From a virus, in the IMG/VR virus record IMGVR_UViG_3300024319_000005, positions 35,223 to 99,222 of that record: DNA of 64,000 bases; one strand, given 5' to 3'. How positions within the stretch are numbered: the first letter of the stretch is position 1; the number at the start of each line of letters is the position of its first letter. The notes beneath the pieces were generated by a model. It saw only the letters and a program-made list of their open reading frames with translations, had not been told where the DNA came from and searched no databases. This document shows, piece by piece, positions 31,122 through 40,795 of this stretch. The position numbers were made by a program, and so were the translations under genes.

Positions 31122-33344
31122 ATGAAATTTATAGGTAAATACATAGTAGAGGGTATAAAAAATACTACAATATCTGAATGTTTAGCTTATTGTAAATCTA
31201 AAACTATACTAGGTATAGATATTGAGACAACACCAAAATATAAACAAGGTACGTTTGATGAAACAATATACCGTGGTGGTTTAGATCCTTATCTTACTGA
31301 GATAGTTATGTTGCAGATAGGTGACTTAGATATGCAATACATCATAGATGTCAGAGATTTTAGTAAAGAAGAGTTACAACCATTAATAGATTTTATACAT
31401 TGGAATGAAGATGTTACATTTATAGGTCAGAATTTAAAGTTTGAAGGTAAGCACCTAAGACACAATTATGACATTAGGCTTAAACGAGTTTATGATACAA
31501 TGTTAGCAGAAATTAGTTTGTATAACGGTCTTAACATTGGTTTATCAATGGAAGCTATGTCTAAAAAATATCTAAATTATAAATCTTCTAACTCTTTTGA
31601 TTTGTTTAATCAAATAAAAGTTAAAAGTATATCTAGTATTAATGAGCATAGTGACTATAGTATTACTCCTTTTGAGTTAGAAGAGTTAAATATTATAGAC
31701 AAATCTATAAGATTAGGTTTTTTAAAAATAGAAGACAATCCATTTACATATGAACAATGCAAATATGGTGCTGAAGATATTGTAATACCTTTTCAAATTA
31801 GAGAAGAACAATTAAAAGGTCATGATTTGTTAGGTTTTCATTTTTGTAATGAATCTAACATAAACTTTGAGTCTACATATACGCAAGTAGTAGCTGATAT
31901 GGAGTTAAATGGTATGCCTTTTAATGTAGAAAAATGGAAAGAGTTACATGCGAAGAATAAAAAAATTTATTATAATAGATTAGACATACTAAATAAATAT
32001 GTTGTTTCTAATTATCCTAAGTTTGGACAAACATCATTGTTTAATCCATTAGGTGATTGTATAATAGATTGGAGTAGTCCTTCTCAAGTAATAGCATTCT
32101 TTAGAAGTTTAGGTATCTGCGATAAAGAGAAATCTAAACAAACTAAACGTATGGAGTGGTCTGTAGGAGCTAAAGCAGTTCTTGCTACTTCACCGTTTAA
32201 AAAGAATTATCTTACTGATACTGACATTGAAATTGAGTGTTTAAATAGCTTAAAAATGGCTTATTTGTTAGTCAGAAAGTCTCAAATGAATATTACTACA
32301 TATGGTTTAGATTTTCTAAAGTATGTACATCCTATTACTGGTAGATTGCATCCTAATTATAGGCAACATCTTATTAGTTCTCGTACAGCAACTACTAAAC
32401 CAAATCTTTTAGCAATACCTGGGTCTCATAGAGATGCATTTCATGCTGGAGATAAATGTTTAGTAGTTAATGACTATAGTTCTCAAGAATCTGTAGTTAT
32501 TGCAGCATTGTCGCAGGATGAGTCTTTATTAGATTTCTTTAACAATGGTCACGAGTTATTTGGATCTGATTTTCACAGTTATACTGCTCAATTAGTAGGT
32601 GAAGTTAGTGATCCTGACTTTAAAATTTATCCTGATAGTCATGATAAGTATGAAAAGTGGATGAAAGGTGTAAGACAAAATACAAAAAGTATTAATTTTG
32701 GTCTTGCCTATGGTATTACAGCTATTAGTTTATCTAAACAGCTCGGTATATCAAAAGAAGAAGCAGAAGAATTAGTAAAAGATTACTTTTCTGCTTTTCC
32801 TAAGCTAGAAAGCTTTATTAAAAATTCTATGGACAACGCTTTAAATGATGGTTACGTTATATTTGAACCTAATTTAAAAGCTATATATATACAAGATGGT
32901 TATAAAGACATAAAAGAGAAAGAAGAATACTGTAGGTCATTTTTCTTTAACGATATGTACAAAGCTTTATTACCTTCACAGAGAGAACTGTATAAAACAA
33001 AACTGTACAAAGATAAACCACATATTAAAGAATATTATACTGATATTGGTTTGTTTAAATCTAAATTAGGTAACAGAGGTTGTAATTTAAAAATACAAGG
33101 TACCTCTGCCAAACAATCAAAGTTAGCTCAGATCAGATGTAGAATTCATTCTATAGAACATCCAGAGCTTGACTGGGATATCTTATTGTTATTACACGAT
33201 GAAATAGCTAGTGAGACTACTTGGGATAATGCAGATACAGTTAAAGACTTACAAAATACTTATATGGTGCAAGCAGCTAATTTCTTTTGTCCTGATCTAT
33301 CATTTAGAACATCAGGAGAAACATCTTACGTTTGGGAGCATTAG
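31122..33344 (+). CDS. polA-like: Family A DNA polymerase with 3'-5' exonuclease (740 aa)
   Basis: The exonuclease domain shows DIET at residues 33-36, a middle motif around IGQNLKFEGKHLRHN, and YGAEDIV as exonuclease III. The polymerase domain has motif A at DYSSQE (Asp451), motif B RQNTKSINFGLAYG (Arg518, Lys522, Tyr530) and motif C HDE (692-694). All catalytic residues are present, so it is an active replicative polymerase. It lies after a terminator and starts the replication block. No 5'-nuclease domain is fused. Confidence 0.96.
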   Translation: MKFIGKYIVEGIKNTTISECLAYCKSKTILGIDIETTPKYKQGTFDETIYRGGLDPYLTEIVMLQIGDLDMQYIIDVRDFSKEELQPLIDFIHWNEDVTFIGQNLKFEGKHLRHNYDIRLKRVYDTMLAEISLYNGLNIGLSMEAMSKKYLNYKSSNSFDLFNQIKVKSISSINEHSDYSITPFELEELNIIDKSIRLGFLKIEDNPFTYEQCKYGAEDIVIPFQIREEQLKGHDLLGFHFCNESNINFESTYTQVVADMELNGMPFNVEKWKELHAKNKKIYYNRLDILNKYVVSNYPKFGQTSLFNPLGDCIIDWSSPSQVIAFFRSLGICDKEKSKQTKRMEWSVGAKAVLATSPFKKNYLTDTDIEIECLNSLKMAYLLVRKSQMNITTYGLDFLKYVHPITGRLHPNYRQHLISSRTATTKPNLLAIPGSHRDAFHAGDKCLVVNDYSSQESVVIAALSQDESLLDFFNNGHELFGSDFHSYTAQLVGEVSDPDFKIYPDSHDKYEKWMKGVRQNTKSINFGLAYGITAISLSKQLGISKEEAEELVKDYFSAFPKLESFIKNSMDNALNDGYVIFEPNLKAIYIQDGYKDIKEKEEYCRSFFFNDMYKALLPSQRELYKTKLYKDKPHIKEYYTDIGLFKSKLGNRGCNLKIQGTSAKQSKLAQIRCRIHSIEHPELDWDILLLLHDEIASETTWDNADTVKDLQNTYMVQAANFFCPDLSFRTSGETSYVWEH

Positions 33345-33380
33345 TTTTGGAACAATTTAATTAATCATCAAAAAATAGAA

Positions 33381-34061
33381 ATGATGAGCAATAGTAATTT
33401 TAAATTTGAAAAAATAGAAAATTTTGTTTGGGCAAACCAGTCCTGCAGCTATAATGTTATTTTTTCATTAGGTAATAGTACAGCGTATTCTGATATGTTT
33501 AGACATAATCTACGTGATATTCCATATTCTTATAATGGAACTTATGAAAGCAAAAATACTAAACGAGAAATAATTTTAACAACAAAAGACTCTGCTTGTT
33601 TTTCTATGTTGTTTAATAGTATTGATTCAACTGAATTTGAGGATTTTGTAACTAAAATTGAGTATAAAATATTACAAGTAAAAAGACTTTCTGATAAAGT
33701 TGTAAAAACTTATATTAAACAGATGTGTAAAGTATTTGGATATAAAGCTAGATTTAAAAAAGACTATATAGTTTTATATAATTGTAAAAATAAGTATTTA
33801 ACATTAGCTTTGTTAAGTATGTTGCGTATGGTTTATGAATACTACAGATCTAATACAAGAACAGAACAAGTAGCGTTTATAAAATCTGCTAAAAAGTGGA
33901 AAACATTTGAAGATATGTTAACGCAGTACAAAACTATACAGCCTGATGATTCTTACGGTACTGGACATGCTCCAGCATGTGAAAAAGTAGTTGTAAAATC
34001 TTTATCTGAGTTTATAAAATGTACTGAATATATAAGCAGTGTAAATGAATTATTTTATTAA
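33381..34061 (+). CDS. Unknown protein between polymerase and amidotransferase (226 aa)
   Basis: No recognised domain. The N-terminal half is mixed beta (NVIFSLGNSTAYSDMFRHN), the rest helical and Lys-rich. Two adjacent ATG codons start the frame and the second could be used. It precedes a class I glutamine amidotransferase and may belong with it. Confidence 0.6.
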   Translation: MMSNSNFKFEKIENFVWANQSCSYNVIFSLGNSTAYSDMFRHNLRDIPYSYNGTYESKNTKREIILTTKDSACFSMLFNSIDSTEFEDFVTKIEYKILQVKRLSDKVVKTYIKQMCKVFGYKARFKKDYIVLYNCKNKYLTLALLSMLRMVYEYYRSNTRTEQVAFIKSAKKWKTFEDMLTQYKTIQPDDSYGTGHAPACEKVVVKSLSEFIKCTEYISSVNELFY

Positions 34062-34081
34062 ACTTTATTAAATAAATAAAT

Positions 34082-34723
34082 ATGAAAGTATACGTAATAG
34101 GTGGAGCTTTAAGTTACGCCAATATAGTAGATGAACCTAATATAGTTAATAATCCTGAAGATGCTGATGTAGCAATACTAACAGGTGGAGAAGATGTAAA
34201 TCCTGAACTTTACAATGAAATAGCACATTACACAACAAGCTTTAATACTAGTAGAGATGCTTATGAAATTTCTGAAGTAAATAAATGCTTAAAATTAGGA
34301 TTACCTATTATAGGTGTTTGTAGGGGTAGTCAATTAACTACAGTTATAAACGAAGGTAAATTAATACAAAATGTGGCAGGTCAACCTTATATTCATAAAG
34401 TAGTAGATGTACATTTAAATAAAGCTTATGAAGTAACTAGTACTCATCATCAAATGATGTTTCCTTTTAACTTAAATAGGACTAAGTATAAAGTTTTGGC
34501 TTTTGCTAAAAACTTAACTCATACATTTGAAGGACTACCTAAAGGCTTTAATAAGCCAGAAATAGAACCAGAGATTGTATATTATCCAGAAACTAATATG
34601 TTAGCAATTCAATCACATCCCGAGCATCTTGATGTAGGGAGTGAATTAAGAAATGTTTCTAACTATTATGTTTCAGCTTTAATTAAAAATGAGTTAAAGA
34701 ATAAATATACCATTGTTAATTAA
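34082..34723 (+). CDS. Class I glutamine amidotransferase-like / peptidase C26 protein (213 aa)
   Basis: The fold of gamma-glutamyl hydrolases is visible: TGGEDVNPELY (34-44), the nucleophile elbow GVCRGSQ with Cys80, and the His/Glu part SHPEH with His179 and Glu181. This is the PuuD/C26 type that cleaves gamma-glutamyl amide bonds or supplies ammonia. A second member of the same type lies at 40783, next to two amidoligases. A gamma-glutamyl compound is the likely substrate, which one is unknown. Its stop overlaps the SF2 helicase start. Confidence 0.85.
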   Translation: MKVYVIGGALSYANIVDEPNIVNNPEDADVAILTGGEDVNPELYNEIAHYTTSFNTSRDAYEISEVNKCLKLGLPIIGVCRGSQLTTVINEGKLIQNVAGQPYIHKVVDVHLNKAYEVTSTHHQMMFPFNLNRTKYKVLAFAKNLTHTFEGLPKGFNKPEIEPEIVYYPETNMLAIQSHPEHLDVGSELRNVSNYYVSALIKNELKNKYTIVN

Positions 34724-35828
34724 AAATAATATTATCGCAAAGAAAAAGAATATTAGAGACACAAGACAGTCTGAAGCAGTAAAAGCTTTTAAGAGAGGAG
34801 GCATACTTTTAGCTTCTCCTAGATTTGGAAAAACTAAAGTGTGTCTCGAAACTCTTAAAGGTAAGAACATTTTAATTATTATTCCAAACAATGATTTAAA
34901 GATTGGTTGGAAAAATGAAATTGAAAAGTGGAAATTTAAAGGTACTTATAAGATTCTAAACAAATCTAGTATTAAAAAAATTACCAATGACTACGATGCA
35001 ATCCTTATAGATGAAATAGATACTTTAAGCCCTGCTAATATAAAAGGGTTAAAGAAATACAAAAAGATCTTATATGGTTGCACAGGTAGTTTAGGTGAAA
35101 AGTCACAGGAAGCATTATCTAAAGAGTTAGGTATGAACATTGTATATGAGTATTCTATAGAACAAGCAGTTACTGAAGGTGTAATTGCAGACTACAGAAT
35201 ATATGTACACCCTGTTGATTTAGATAAGACAGACAACTATGTAGAAATAGGAAAGTGGACTACCACAGAAGAAAAGTCTTATGAATACTGGACTAAAAAA
35301 CTTAAAGAAGTATCTGCTAAAATTGCAAACTCATATAACAATCCATATAACTCTTTTAATATGAGACAACTTATTCAAGATAGAATGAGGTTAGGATTAA
35401 TGAGATCACAATATATTAGTAGATATTTATCTAAATTAAAAAAAGCTAAAGAAATAGTTGATAGTTTAGATAGATGTATTATCTTTACATCTAGAACAGA
35501 TAGAGCTGATTATCTTGGTAATGGTTATCATAGTAAATCAAAAGATGTTTTAGATAAGTTTTTATCAGGAAAATTAAGTAATATAGCAGTATGCAAATAT
35601 CTTAGTAGAGGATTTACAGATCCTACATTAAAGAAAGCAGTTATACACCACTTAACAAGTTCTCAAGAAGATGCAATTCAGAAGATTCTCAGGACTATGA
35701 ATTTAGATCCTGAAGGCAATGTAGCAGAGATTCATGTGTGTACTTATAGAAATACAAAAGACACAGATTGGACTACTAATGCATTAAAACTATTTAATCA
35801 AGATAAAGTTATATGGCTTGATAAATAG
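34713..35828 (+). CDS. SF2-type DNA helicase/translocase with TTG start (371 aa)
   Basis: Motif I reads SPRFGKT (residues 35-41) and motif II DEID (100-103). Motif Ia-like IIIPNNDL, a GCTGS motif III-like segment and C-terminal IIFTSRTDRADYLG, VCKYLSRGFTDP and LRTMNLDPEG-like motifs V-VI are visible, so both RecA-like lobes are present in compact form. No ATG lies in frame before the motifs. TTG at 34713, overlapping the upstream stop by 11 bases, is the best start. It probably remodels replication or recombination intermediates. Confidence 0.85.
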   Translation: MLIKNNIIAKKKNIRDTRQSEAVKAFKRGGILLASPRFGKTKVCLETLKGKNILIIIPNNDLKIGWKNEIEKWKFKGTYKILNKSSIKKITNDYDAILIDEIDTLSPANIKGLKKYKKILYGCTGSLGEKSQEALSKELGMNIVYEYSIEQAVTEGVIADYRIYVHPVDLDKTDNYVEIGKWTTTEEKSYEYWTKKLKEVSAKIANSYNNPYNSFNMRQLIQDRMRLGLMRSQYISRYLSKLKKAKEIVDSLDRCIIFTSRTDRADYLGNGYHSKSKDVLDKFLSGKLSNIAVCKYLSRGFTDPTLKKAVIHHLTSSQEDAIQKILRTMNLDPEGNVAEIHVCTYRNTKDTDWTTNALKLFNQDKVIWLDK

Positions 35829-35855
35829 TATTACGTAACCCTTAAAAGCAAAATT

Positions 35856-36359
35856 ATGAATTTAAACGCTGATTTAGAAATTAAGTTTTTAGAATGTGGT
35901 ATAGATATTGATGTAGGCTATAGTACTTTGCTTGGTGTACATTTCGACTTAAATGTAGAAACGTTTACATCTCAGCAGACTTTAATAAAGTTAGATCAAT
36001 GTAACCTTATTAATAAAAACTATAAGACAGGTCTATATGAAATAAATGTAGACATATTCAAAGAGCCAAATTTAGATTGGCTAGATGATTACAGAGGATT
36101 GTTTAGAGGTATCAGTCCTGGGTCGATGGGAGATCGACAAGGTGTTGCTAAAAAAATGAAAAAGTTCATGAAGACTAGCAAATATACACCAGAAGAAATA
36201 CTAGCGGCAACTAGCTGGTATATTAATAATACTGATCCTAGATATGTTATGAGAGCACATTACTTTATTGATAAGAATGGTAGTTCTACTTTAGGAGCAA
36301 CATTAGAAGAAGCCGATTTTGGCGAATTAACAGATGATCTATTTAATAATACATTATAG
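35856..36359 (+). CDS. Unknown protein in the replication block (167 aa)
   Basis: No named domain. The middle part (YRGLFRGISPGSMGDRQGV, then a Lys-rich helix) and the C-terminal SWYINNTDPRYVMRAHYFI could hold a helical DNA-binding unit. Sits between SF2 helicase and the DnaB-like helicase, where a helicase loader would be expected, but the sequence alone does not establish that. Confidence 0.6.
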   Translation: MNLNADLEIKFLECGIDIDVGYSTLLGVHFDLNVETFTSQQTLIKLDQCNLINKNYKTGLYEINVDIFKEPNLDWLDDYRGLFRGISPGSMGDRQGVAKKMKKFMKTSKYTPEEILAATSWYINNTDPRYVMRAHYFIDKNGSSTLGATLEEADFGELTDDLFNNTL

Positions 36360-36400
36360 ACTAACTTTAGATTGGAAGGAAAATTAGACATTAATATATT

Positions 36401-37444
36401 ATGGAAAGAATTAATCAGTTACAGGAGATTCATGTAAAGAAAAAAGATGGTATAAAAAATTATATACCTTTTGCTTTTCCTAAGATGTCATCCATGATTC
36501 CAGGTATTATAAAAGGTACTCCTTATATAATATCTGCAGGTACTGGTGTCGGTAAGACCCAGTTAACAAAATACTTAGCTGTCATTAACTCTATAGAGTA
36601 CGCTATAGAAAATAATGTAGATCTAAAAATATTATACTTTGCACTTGAAGAATCAATAGAAGAGTTTACAGATTCTCTGTTAACTTATCTTATACAAAAA
36701 GATTCAGGTGTACAGTATTCAGTATTAGATTTACAAGGTATTAGTGATAACGAAGTAGATTTTAATATAGTAAGAAAAAGTCAAGCTAAACTTGAACAGT
36801 TTTTAGACTATCTTGAAATTGTAGATTTTATATACAATCCTACTGGAATATTTAAGTATGTATATAACTACGCAGAAGCTAGAGGAACCCATGTTAAAGT
36901 AAACAAAGAAGGTGAAGAATATTATGACCATTATGTGCCAAATAACCCTGATGAGCACATTATTATAATATGTGATCACGTTAGTTTACTTAATACAGAA
37001 AAAGGTAACTCACAAATGCAGACTATTTTAAAATATTCTGTAGATTACTCTAGAAAAATGTTTACTAAAAAATTCAATTACTCATCAGTTATTGTACAAC
37101 AACAAGCAAACGTAGGTGAAGATATTGCCCATGCTAAAGCAAATGCTTTAGAGCCAAGGCTAAACAATCTTGCAGATGCTAAGTCAACAAAGAATGATGC
37201 ACTAATTGTATTAGGGGTCTTTGATCCTTTTAGACACGATAGTATAGTTGTAAAAAATAATTTTAGAAACATTAACTTAAAAAAATGGGCTTTTGATCAT
37301 GGTACAGATGCTCTTAGATCTATTAACATTATGAAAAACCGTTATGGTAATTCTAATAAGGTCATACTTTTTAAGTTTAATGGTGCTACAAATAATTTTA
37401 TTGAACTTACTAACGAAGATAGAGAAAAGTACAAATTTATTTAA
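36401..37444 (+). CDS. dnaB-like: Replicative DnaB-like helicase, RecA-fold only (347 aa)
   Basis: Walker A is GTGVGKT (Lys52, residues 47-53) following TPYIISA. Walker B is HIIIICDHVSLL. Downstream, VQQQANVGED and KNDALIVLGVFDP fit the DnaB C-terminal ATPase core, including the Gln sensor. The usual N-terminal primase-binding domain is absent. It is followed by a Sak4-like ATPase and an SSB-like protein. A replisome role is well supported by motifs and neighbourhood. Confidence 0.85.
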   Translation: MERINQLQEIHVKKKDGIKNYIPFAFPKMSSMIPGIIKGTPYIISAGTGVGKTQLTKYLAVINSIEYAIENNVDLKILYFALEESIEEFTDSLLTYLIQKDSGVQYSVLDLQGISDNEVDFNIVRKSQAKLEQFLDYLEIVDFIYNPTGIFKYVYNYAEARGTHVKVNKEGEEYYDHYVPNNPDEHIIIICDHVSLLNTEKGNSQMQTILKYSVDYSRKMFTKKFNYSSVIVQQQANVGEDIAHAKANALEPRLNNLADAKSTKNDALIVLGVFDPFRHDSIVVKNNFRNINLKKWAFDHGTDALRSINIMKNRYGNSNKVILFKFNGATNNFIELTNEDREKYKFI

Positions 37445-37459
37445 TTTAACAACAAACTT

Positions 37460-38137
37460 ATGACAAAAATCAAAAGTATTTGTGTAGACACATTAACGGC
37501 TATACAAGAACGTCAGTATGCAGCAGACAAGAAAAAGCCAGGTCACGATCAGTGGTTTGACTACGGAGTGACTATTGCTAATTTTGTAAATGAGCTAGGT
37601 AATCTTGGGTTTGAGATTGTCTTAGTACTAGGAGAACCTGGTACAGGAAAAAGCTCAGGTATGAGAACATTAGATCCAGGTACTAATATCTGGTATAATG
37701 CTGACAAGAAAAATCCTACTTGGATTGGTGGTAGAGAAGAGTATGGTAAGAAATTTAAACCTACTCCAAGACTACATCAACTTCCAAACACTTATGCTGA
37801 CATTATTAACCATCTTAAAGCTGGTATAGAAGCTGATATGTTTGATGATGAGAAAGTAGCATTTGTTAGTGGTCATACAGAAACTTACAAATCTGGTTTA
37901 GAAACTAGAGTAAGACTAAAAACCCTAGGTAAATTAGCAAACAAAATGCAGATTGAAGGTAATTTAGAACATGTACTATACTCTGTAGTTAAAAAGAATG
38001 ATTCTACAGGTGATGCAGAATTTTTACTAGAAACTCAAAACAACGGTAGTAATACTGCACGTAGTTCTCAAGGTATGCTTGAAGGAGTAATACCTAACGA
38101 TTACAAACTAATTCTAGAAGCAATTAGAAATTATTAA
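37460..38137 (+). CDS. AAA_24 / Sak4-like P-loop ATPase (225 aa)
   Basis: VLVLGEPGTGKSSG contains the Walker A (Lys64, Ser65). A later strand VAFVSGHTET is in the Walker B position with an acidic/His variant, and the overall length fits the RecA-like single-strand annealing ATPases of the Sak4/AAA_24 type found in phages. It lies directly before an SSB-like gene, a typical pairing since Sak4 acts with SSB. Recombination or replication restart is the likely function. Confidence 0.75.
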   Translation: MTKIKSICVDTLTAIQERQYAADKKKPGHDQWFDYGVTIANFVNELGNLGFEIVLVLGEPGTGKSSGMRTLDPGTNIWYNADKKNPTWIGGREEYGKKFKPTPRLHQLPNTYADIINHLKAGIEADMFDDEKVAFVSGHTETYKSGLETRVRLKTLGKLANKMQIEGNLEHVLYSVVKKNDSTGDAEFLLETQNNGSNTARSSQGMLEGVIPNDYKLILEAIRNY

Positions 38138-38160
38138 TTAATATTTAAATTTAGAAAAAT

Positions 38161-39006
38161 ATGATAGAAGGAATAAACACTTCAACAGCCTCAAGTGGAG
38201 GCTCTTTTGACTTATACACAGGGTTAGGTCAAGTAACAATTAAAAAAGTAAATCCAACTTCAGAAGAGTTTGAAGCAATTACAGGGTATGCTAGAAATAT
38301 TAATTATAATCCTATTGGCGAAAACAATCTTATGCCAGTAAGAATCTTAGTACACAATGAAGACGCAGGTTTTCAATTAGTAGACTTTTTACTTGGTAAT
38401 ACTCCAGTAGTATCTAGTACAGGTAAAACTCAATACATTAGTACCAAAGGTAACTTTACATATGGCGCAAGTGAAGATGCGATAACTTCTAACCCTAATA
38501 TGTCTTGGTTTGGTGAAATAGCAAGACCAGCATTTGTAGGTGAAGAAAATATTATTTCATTTTTCAAGCAAGGTCTTGGTATTGATAAAGATACTGAGTT
38601 TTTAAATGAAATTATTAACAAAGCACAGTATAACCCAGCAAGTGTATATTCGGGAAATGCTGATAGTTTAAATTTCTTAGCTAACATTTTTACACAAAAT
38701 CAAATGTCAGTTATTGTACCTTTTGGTGTAAAAGAAACTGTAAACTCAGAAGGACAAAATAGAAATTACCAACAAGTAGTAACTAAAGGTAATTGCTTTT
38801 TCCACATGAGCAGTATGAATTATGCTAAGAAGACTTACCAGAAAATGCTTGCAAGACAAATTGAAGCTGGTTACCCTATTAAATTAGCAACTACAGTAGA
38901 TTTTGAAGTATATACTCCAGAAGCTCCAAAAGTAGGACCAACATTAGGGTCTGTAGATGTAACACCATCATCAGTAGGGCAAGACTTTTCTAATATTCCA
39001 TTTTAA
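38161..39006 (+). CDS. Single-stranded-DNA-binding-like protein with SSB tip (281 aa)
   Basis: The C-terminus ends DFSNIPF, preceded by a flexible Pro/Gly/Ser-rich linker (TPEAPKVGPTLGSVDVTP). This closely resembles the SSB tip (acidic residues then IPF) that recruits partner enzymes. The body is beta-rich, with no OB-fold that I can align with confidence. It is between a Sak4-like ATPase and the primase, and is followed by a strong terminator, as expected for a protein made in excess. Confidence 0.7.
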   Translation: MIEGINTSTASSGGSFDLYTGLGQVTIKKVNPTSEEFEAITGYARNINYNPIGENNLMPVRILVHNEDAGFQLVDFLLGNTPVVSSTGKTQYISTKGNFTYGASEDAITSNPNMSWFGEIARPAFVGEENIISFFKQGLGIDKDTEFLNEIINKAQYNPASVYSGNADSLNFLANIFTQNQMSVIVPFGVKETVNSEGQNRNYQQVVTKGNCFFHMSSMNYAKKTYQKMLARQIEAGYPIKLATTVDFEVYTPEAPKVGPTLGSVDVTPSSVGQDFSNIPF

Positions 39007-39017
39007 TTAATTAACAT

Positions 39018-39053
39018 ATAAGAGAGAGGGGTAACTCCCTTTCTCTTATTTTA
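39018..39053 (+). terminator. Strong intrinsic terminator after the SSB-like gene
   Basis: ATAAGAGAGAGGG pairs with the mirrored CTCCCTTTCTCTTAT over 13-14 pairs (one G-T), loop GTAA, then TTTT. Confidence 0.85.
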
Positions 39054-39065
39054 AAAAACTTATTT

Positions 39066-39581
39066 ATGACAACAATTTTTATGTTAATTTTAATAATAGT
39101 TGTAATTCTAGCAATTACTCGTATTTTTATGAGTAGGAAAATAACAAACCCAGAAGAACCAATAGTACCTTCTGATTGGACTGGAGATACACCTTTATTT
39201 GAAGGAGTCCCTATAGTAAAGAAAATGCCTACTCAAAGGTATATGCCTATTACTAAAAAAACTATAGTTTTAAAATGTGGACTTACACCTTCTGAATTTG
39301 AAAAAGCTTTTATAGACGGAGACGTAAGAAATAGTAATGCAACAGTTATTAAATGCATTGCTATTGAAATTAAAAATATAGTTTTAGACTATAGAAGTAA
39401 AGCAATAGAACCTATTTATTTAATGTGTACTAAAAAAGATTTAGCTGCAAAATTAGGAGTTAGCACTACTAGTTTAAATAAATACTTTAAAGGTGATACG
39501 CTTAGTTTAAATTCAGAAATAGAAAAATTATTAGAATACGATGATCAATGGAATATCTTTAAACTTAGACTCCCTACTTAG
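39066..39581 (+). CDS. Membrane-anchored helix-turn-helix protein (171 aa)
   Basis: The N-terminus is a single membrane helix (IFMLILIIVVILAITRIFM, residues 4-22). The C-terminal third has a helix-turn-helix pattern (KKDLAAKLGVSTTSLNKYFKG). A DNA-binding domain tied to the membrane could tether phage DNA or sense the envelope. It overlaps the primase gene by 41 bases. Domain calls are by pattern only. Confidence 0.65.
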   Translation: MTTIFMLILIIVVILAITRIFMSRKITNPEEPIVPSDWTGDTPLFEGVPIVKKMPTQRYMPITKKTIVLKCGLTPSEFEKAFIDGDVRNSNATVIKCIAIEIKNIVLDYRSKAIEPIYLMCTKKDLAAKLGVSTTSLNKYFKGDTLSLNSEIEKLLEYDDQWNIFKLRLPT

Positions 39582-40479
39582 GAAGTACCAAGAAGATATA
39601 TTTGCTCAATACTTAGGAGAATATCCTAATCTTTCTAAAAGATACAAAAGTTTATTGAGATCAGGTGATCATAAATCAGGATGTAGGTTAAATTACCACC
39701 AAGGTATATTGTTTTTTATAGACAATGCTACTTATAATGGTAAATTAGCATTTACTGCATTTGATATAATAAAAATAAGAGAAGGACTTACTGGTGTACA
39801 AGAACTAATTGATACAGTTGTAAACACCTTTAAACCTTCCCTTGTTACTCATACAACAGAGAAAGAACAAAACATTAGTATTTTTACTAAAGATGTTCCT
39901 TTTACTGATAGTAATAATTTATTATCTCATTTACAATTAACTCCACATATTTTAAACTCTGATCCTGAAATACATTTAGTAAAAGCGTACTGGACTAATA
40001 CAAAAAGTGACAATGAAATTTTAAAAAATAGATTTCATGATCCTAATGTAATACCCACTTTAGCTTATAAGTTCCCTAATGGAGCTGTAAAATTGTATTT
40101 TAGAGGTCAAGAGTTTAAATGGTGGAGTAATTGTACTGATGAAATATTTAACAGTTGTTACTTACCTGAGTTTAATGATTCACACATTGTTGTTACTAGC
40201 AGTAAGTTAGATGCTCTTATACTATATAAAGTATTTGGAGTACAAACTATTGCAAAACAACAAGAGTACGGCAGTCTAAATTTAGATATTAGTAATTTTA
40301 AATCTAGATATGTGCTGTATGATAATGATAGAACTGGTATGGTTGAAGGAGGCAAATTAGCTTCTTCTTTAAACGCAGTACAGTTATTTTTACCAAAAGG
40401 TAATGATACTGCAGATTTAATTATAAAAGATTTTATAACACTAAAAACATTTACAAATGATATATTATGTAAAATATAG
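39541..40479 (+). CDS. dnaG-like: DnaG-like primase with TOPRIM domain (312 aa)
   Basis: The N-terminal part has the pattern SLLRSGDHKSGCRLNYHQG followed by LFFIDNAT, as in DnaG-type primases of Bacteroidota phages, but without the zinc-binding cysteines. The TOPRIM half shows VVTSSKLDALILYKVFG, AKQQEYG and VLYDNDRTGMVEGGKLA, which carries the DxD-type acidic residues. It likely makes RNA primers for the polymerase encoded at 31122. It overlaps genes on both sides. Confidence 0.82.
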   Translation: MINGISLNLDSLLRKYQEDIFAQYLGEYPNLSKRYKSLLRSGDHKSGCRLNYHQGILFFIDNATYNGKLAFTAFDIIKIREGLTGVQELIDTVVNTFKPSLVTHTTEKEQNISIFTKDVPFTDSNNLLSHLQLTPHILNSDPEIHLVKAYWTNTKSDNEILKNRFHDPNVIPTLAYKFPNGAVKLYFRGQEFKWWSNCTDEIFNSCYLPEFNDSHIVVTSSKLDALILYKVFGVQTIAKQQEYGSLNLDISNFKSRYVLYDNDRTGMVEGGKLASSLNAVQLFLPKGNDTADLIIKDFITLKTFTNDILCKI

Positions 40480-40795
40480 AGATAAGTATGCTTCTGTTAC
40501 TAATTTAAGAGGCGATATTGAAGATTATTTAGAAAGAAGAGATTGGAATTTAGATATTTATTGTGAATTACGTAAAAAGTCAATTAGTTTACAAAAAGAA
40601 GACTTAGATGGTCCTGAAATTTATACAAGAGAAATAGACAGACCAAATTTTGAGATACAAGTCCCTGTAAATATAGATAATTTAAACTTAGTCAATGGCG
40701 ATGATTTTGAGTTAACTAGAGATGATGCAAGGATTACAATATTAAAATTAAACAATTATTTAAAAACTATAACAAATTTCGTATGTGTAAAGTAG
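40457..40795 (+). CDS. Unknown small protein (112 aa)
   Basis: Starts MIYYVKYRDKYASVTNLRGDIEDYL, ends in a helix (LKLNNYLKTITNFVCVK). No known domain. It overlaps the primase by 23 bases and the amidotransferase by 13, so it bridges the replication genes and the amide cassette. Confidence 0.6.
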   Translation: MIYYVKYRDKYASVTNLRGDIEDYLERRDWNLDIYCELRKKSISLQKEDLDGPEIYTREIDRPNFEIQVPVNIDNLNLVNGDDFELTRDDARITILKLNNYLKTITNFVCVK

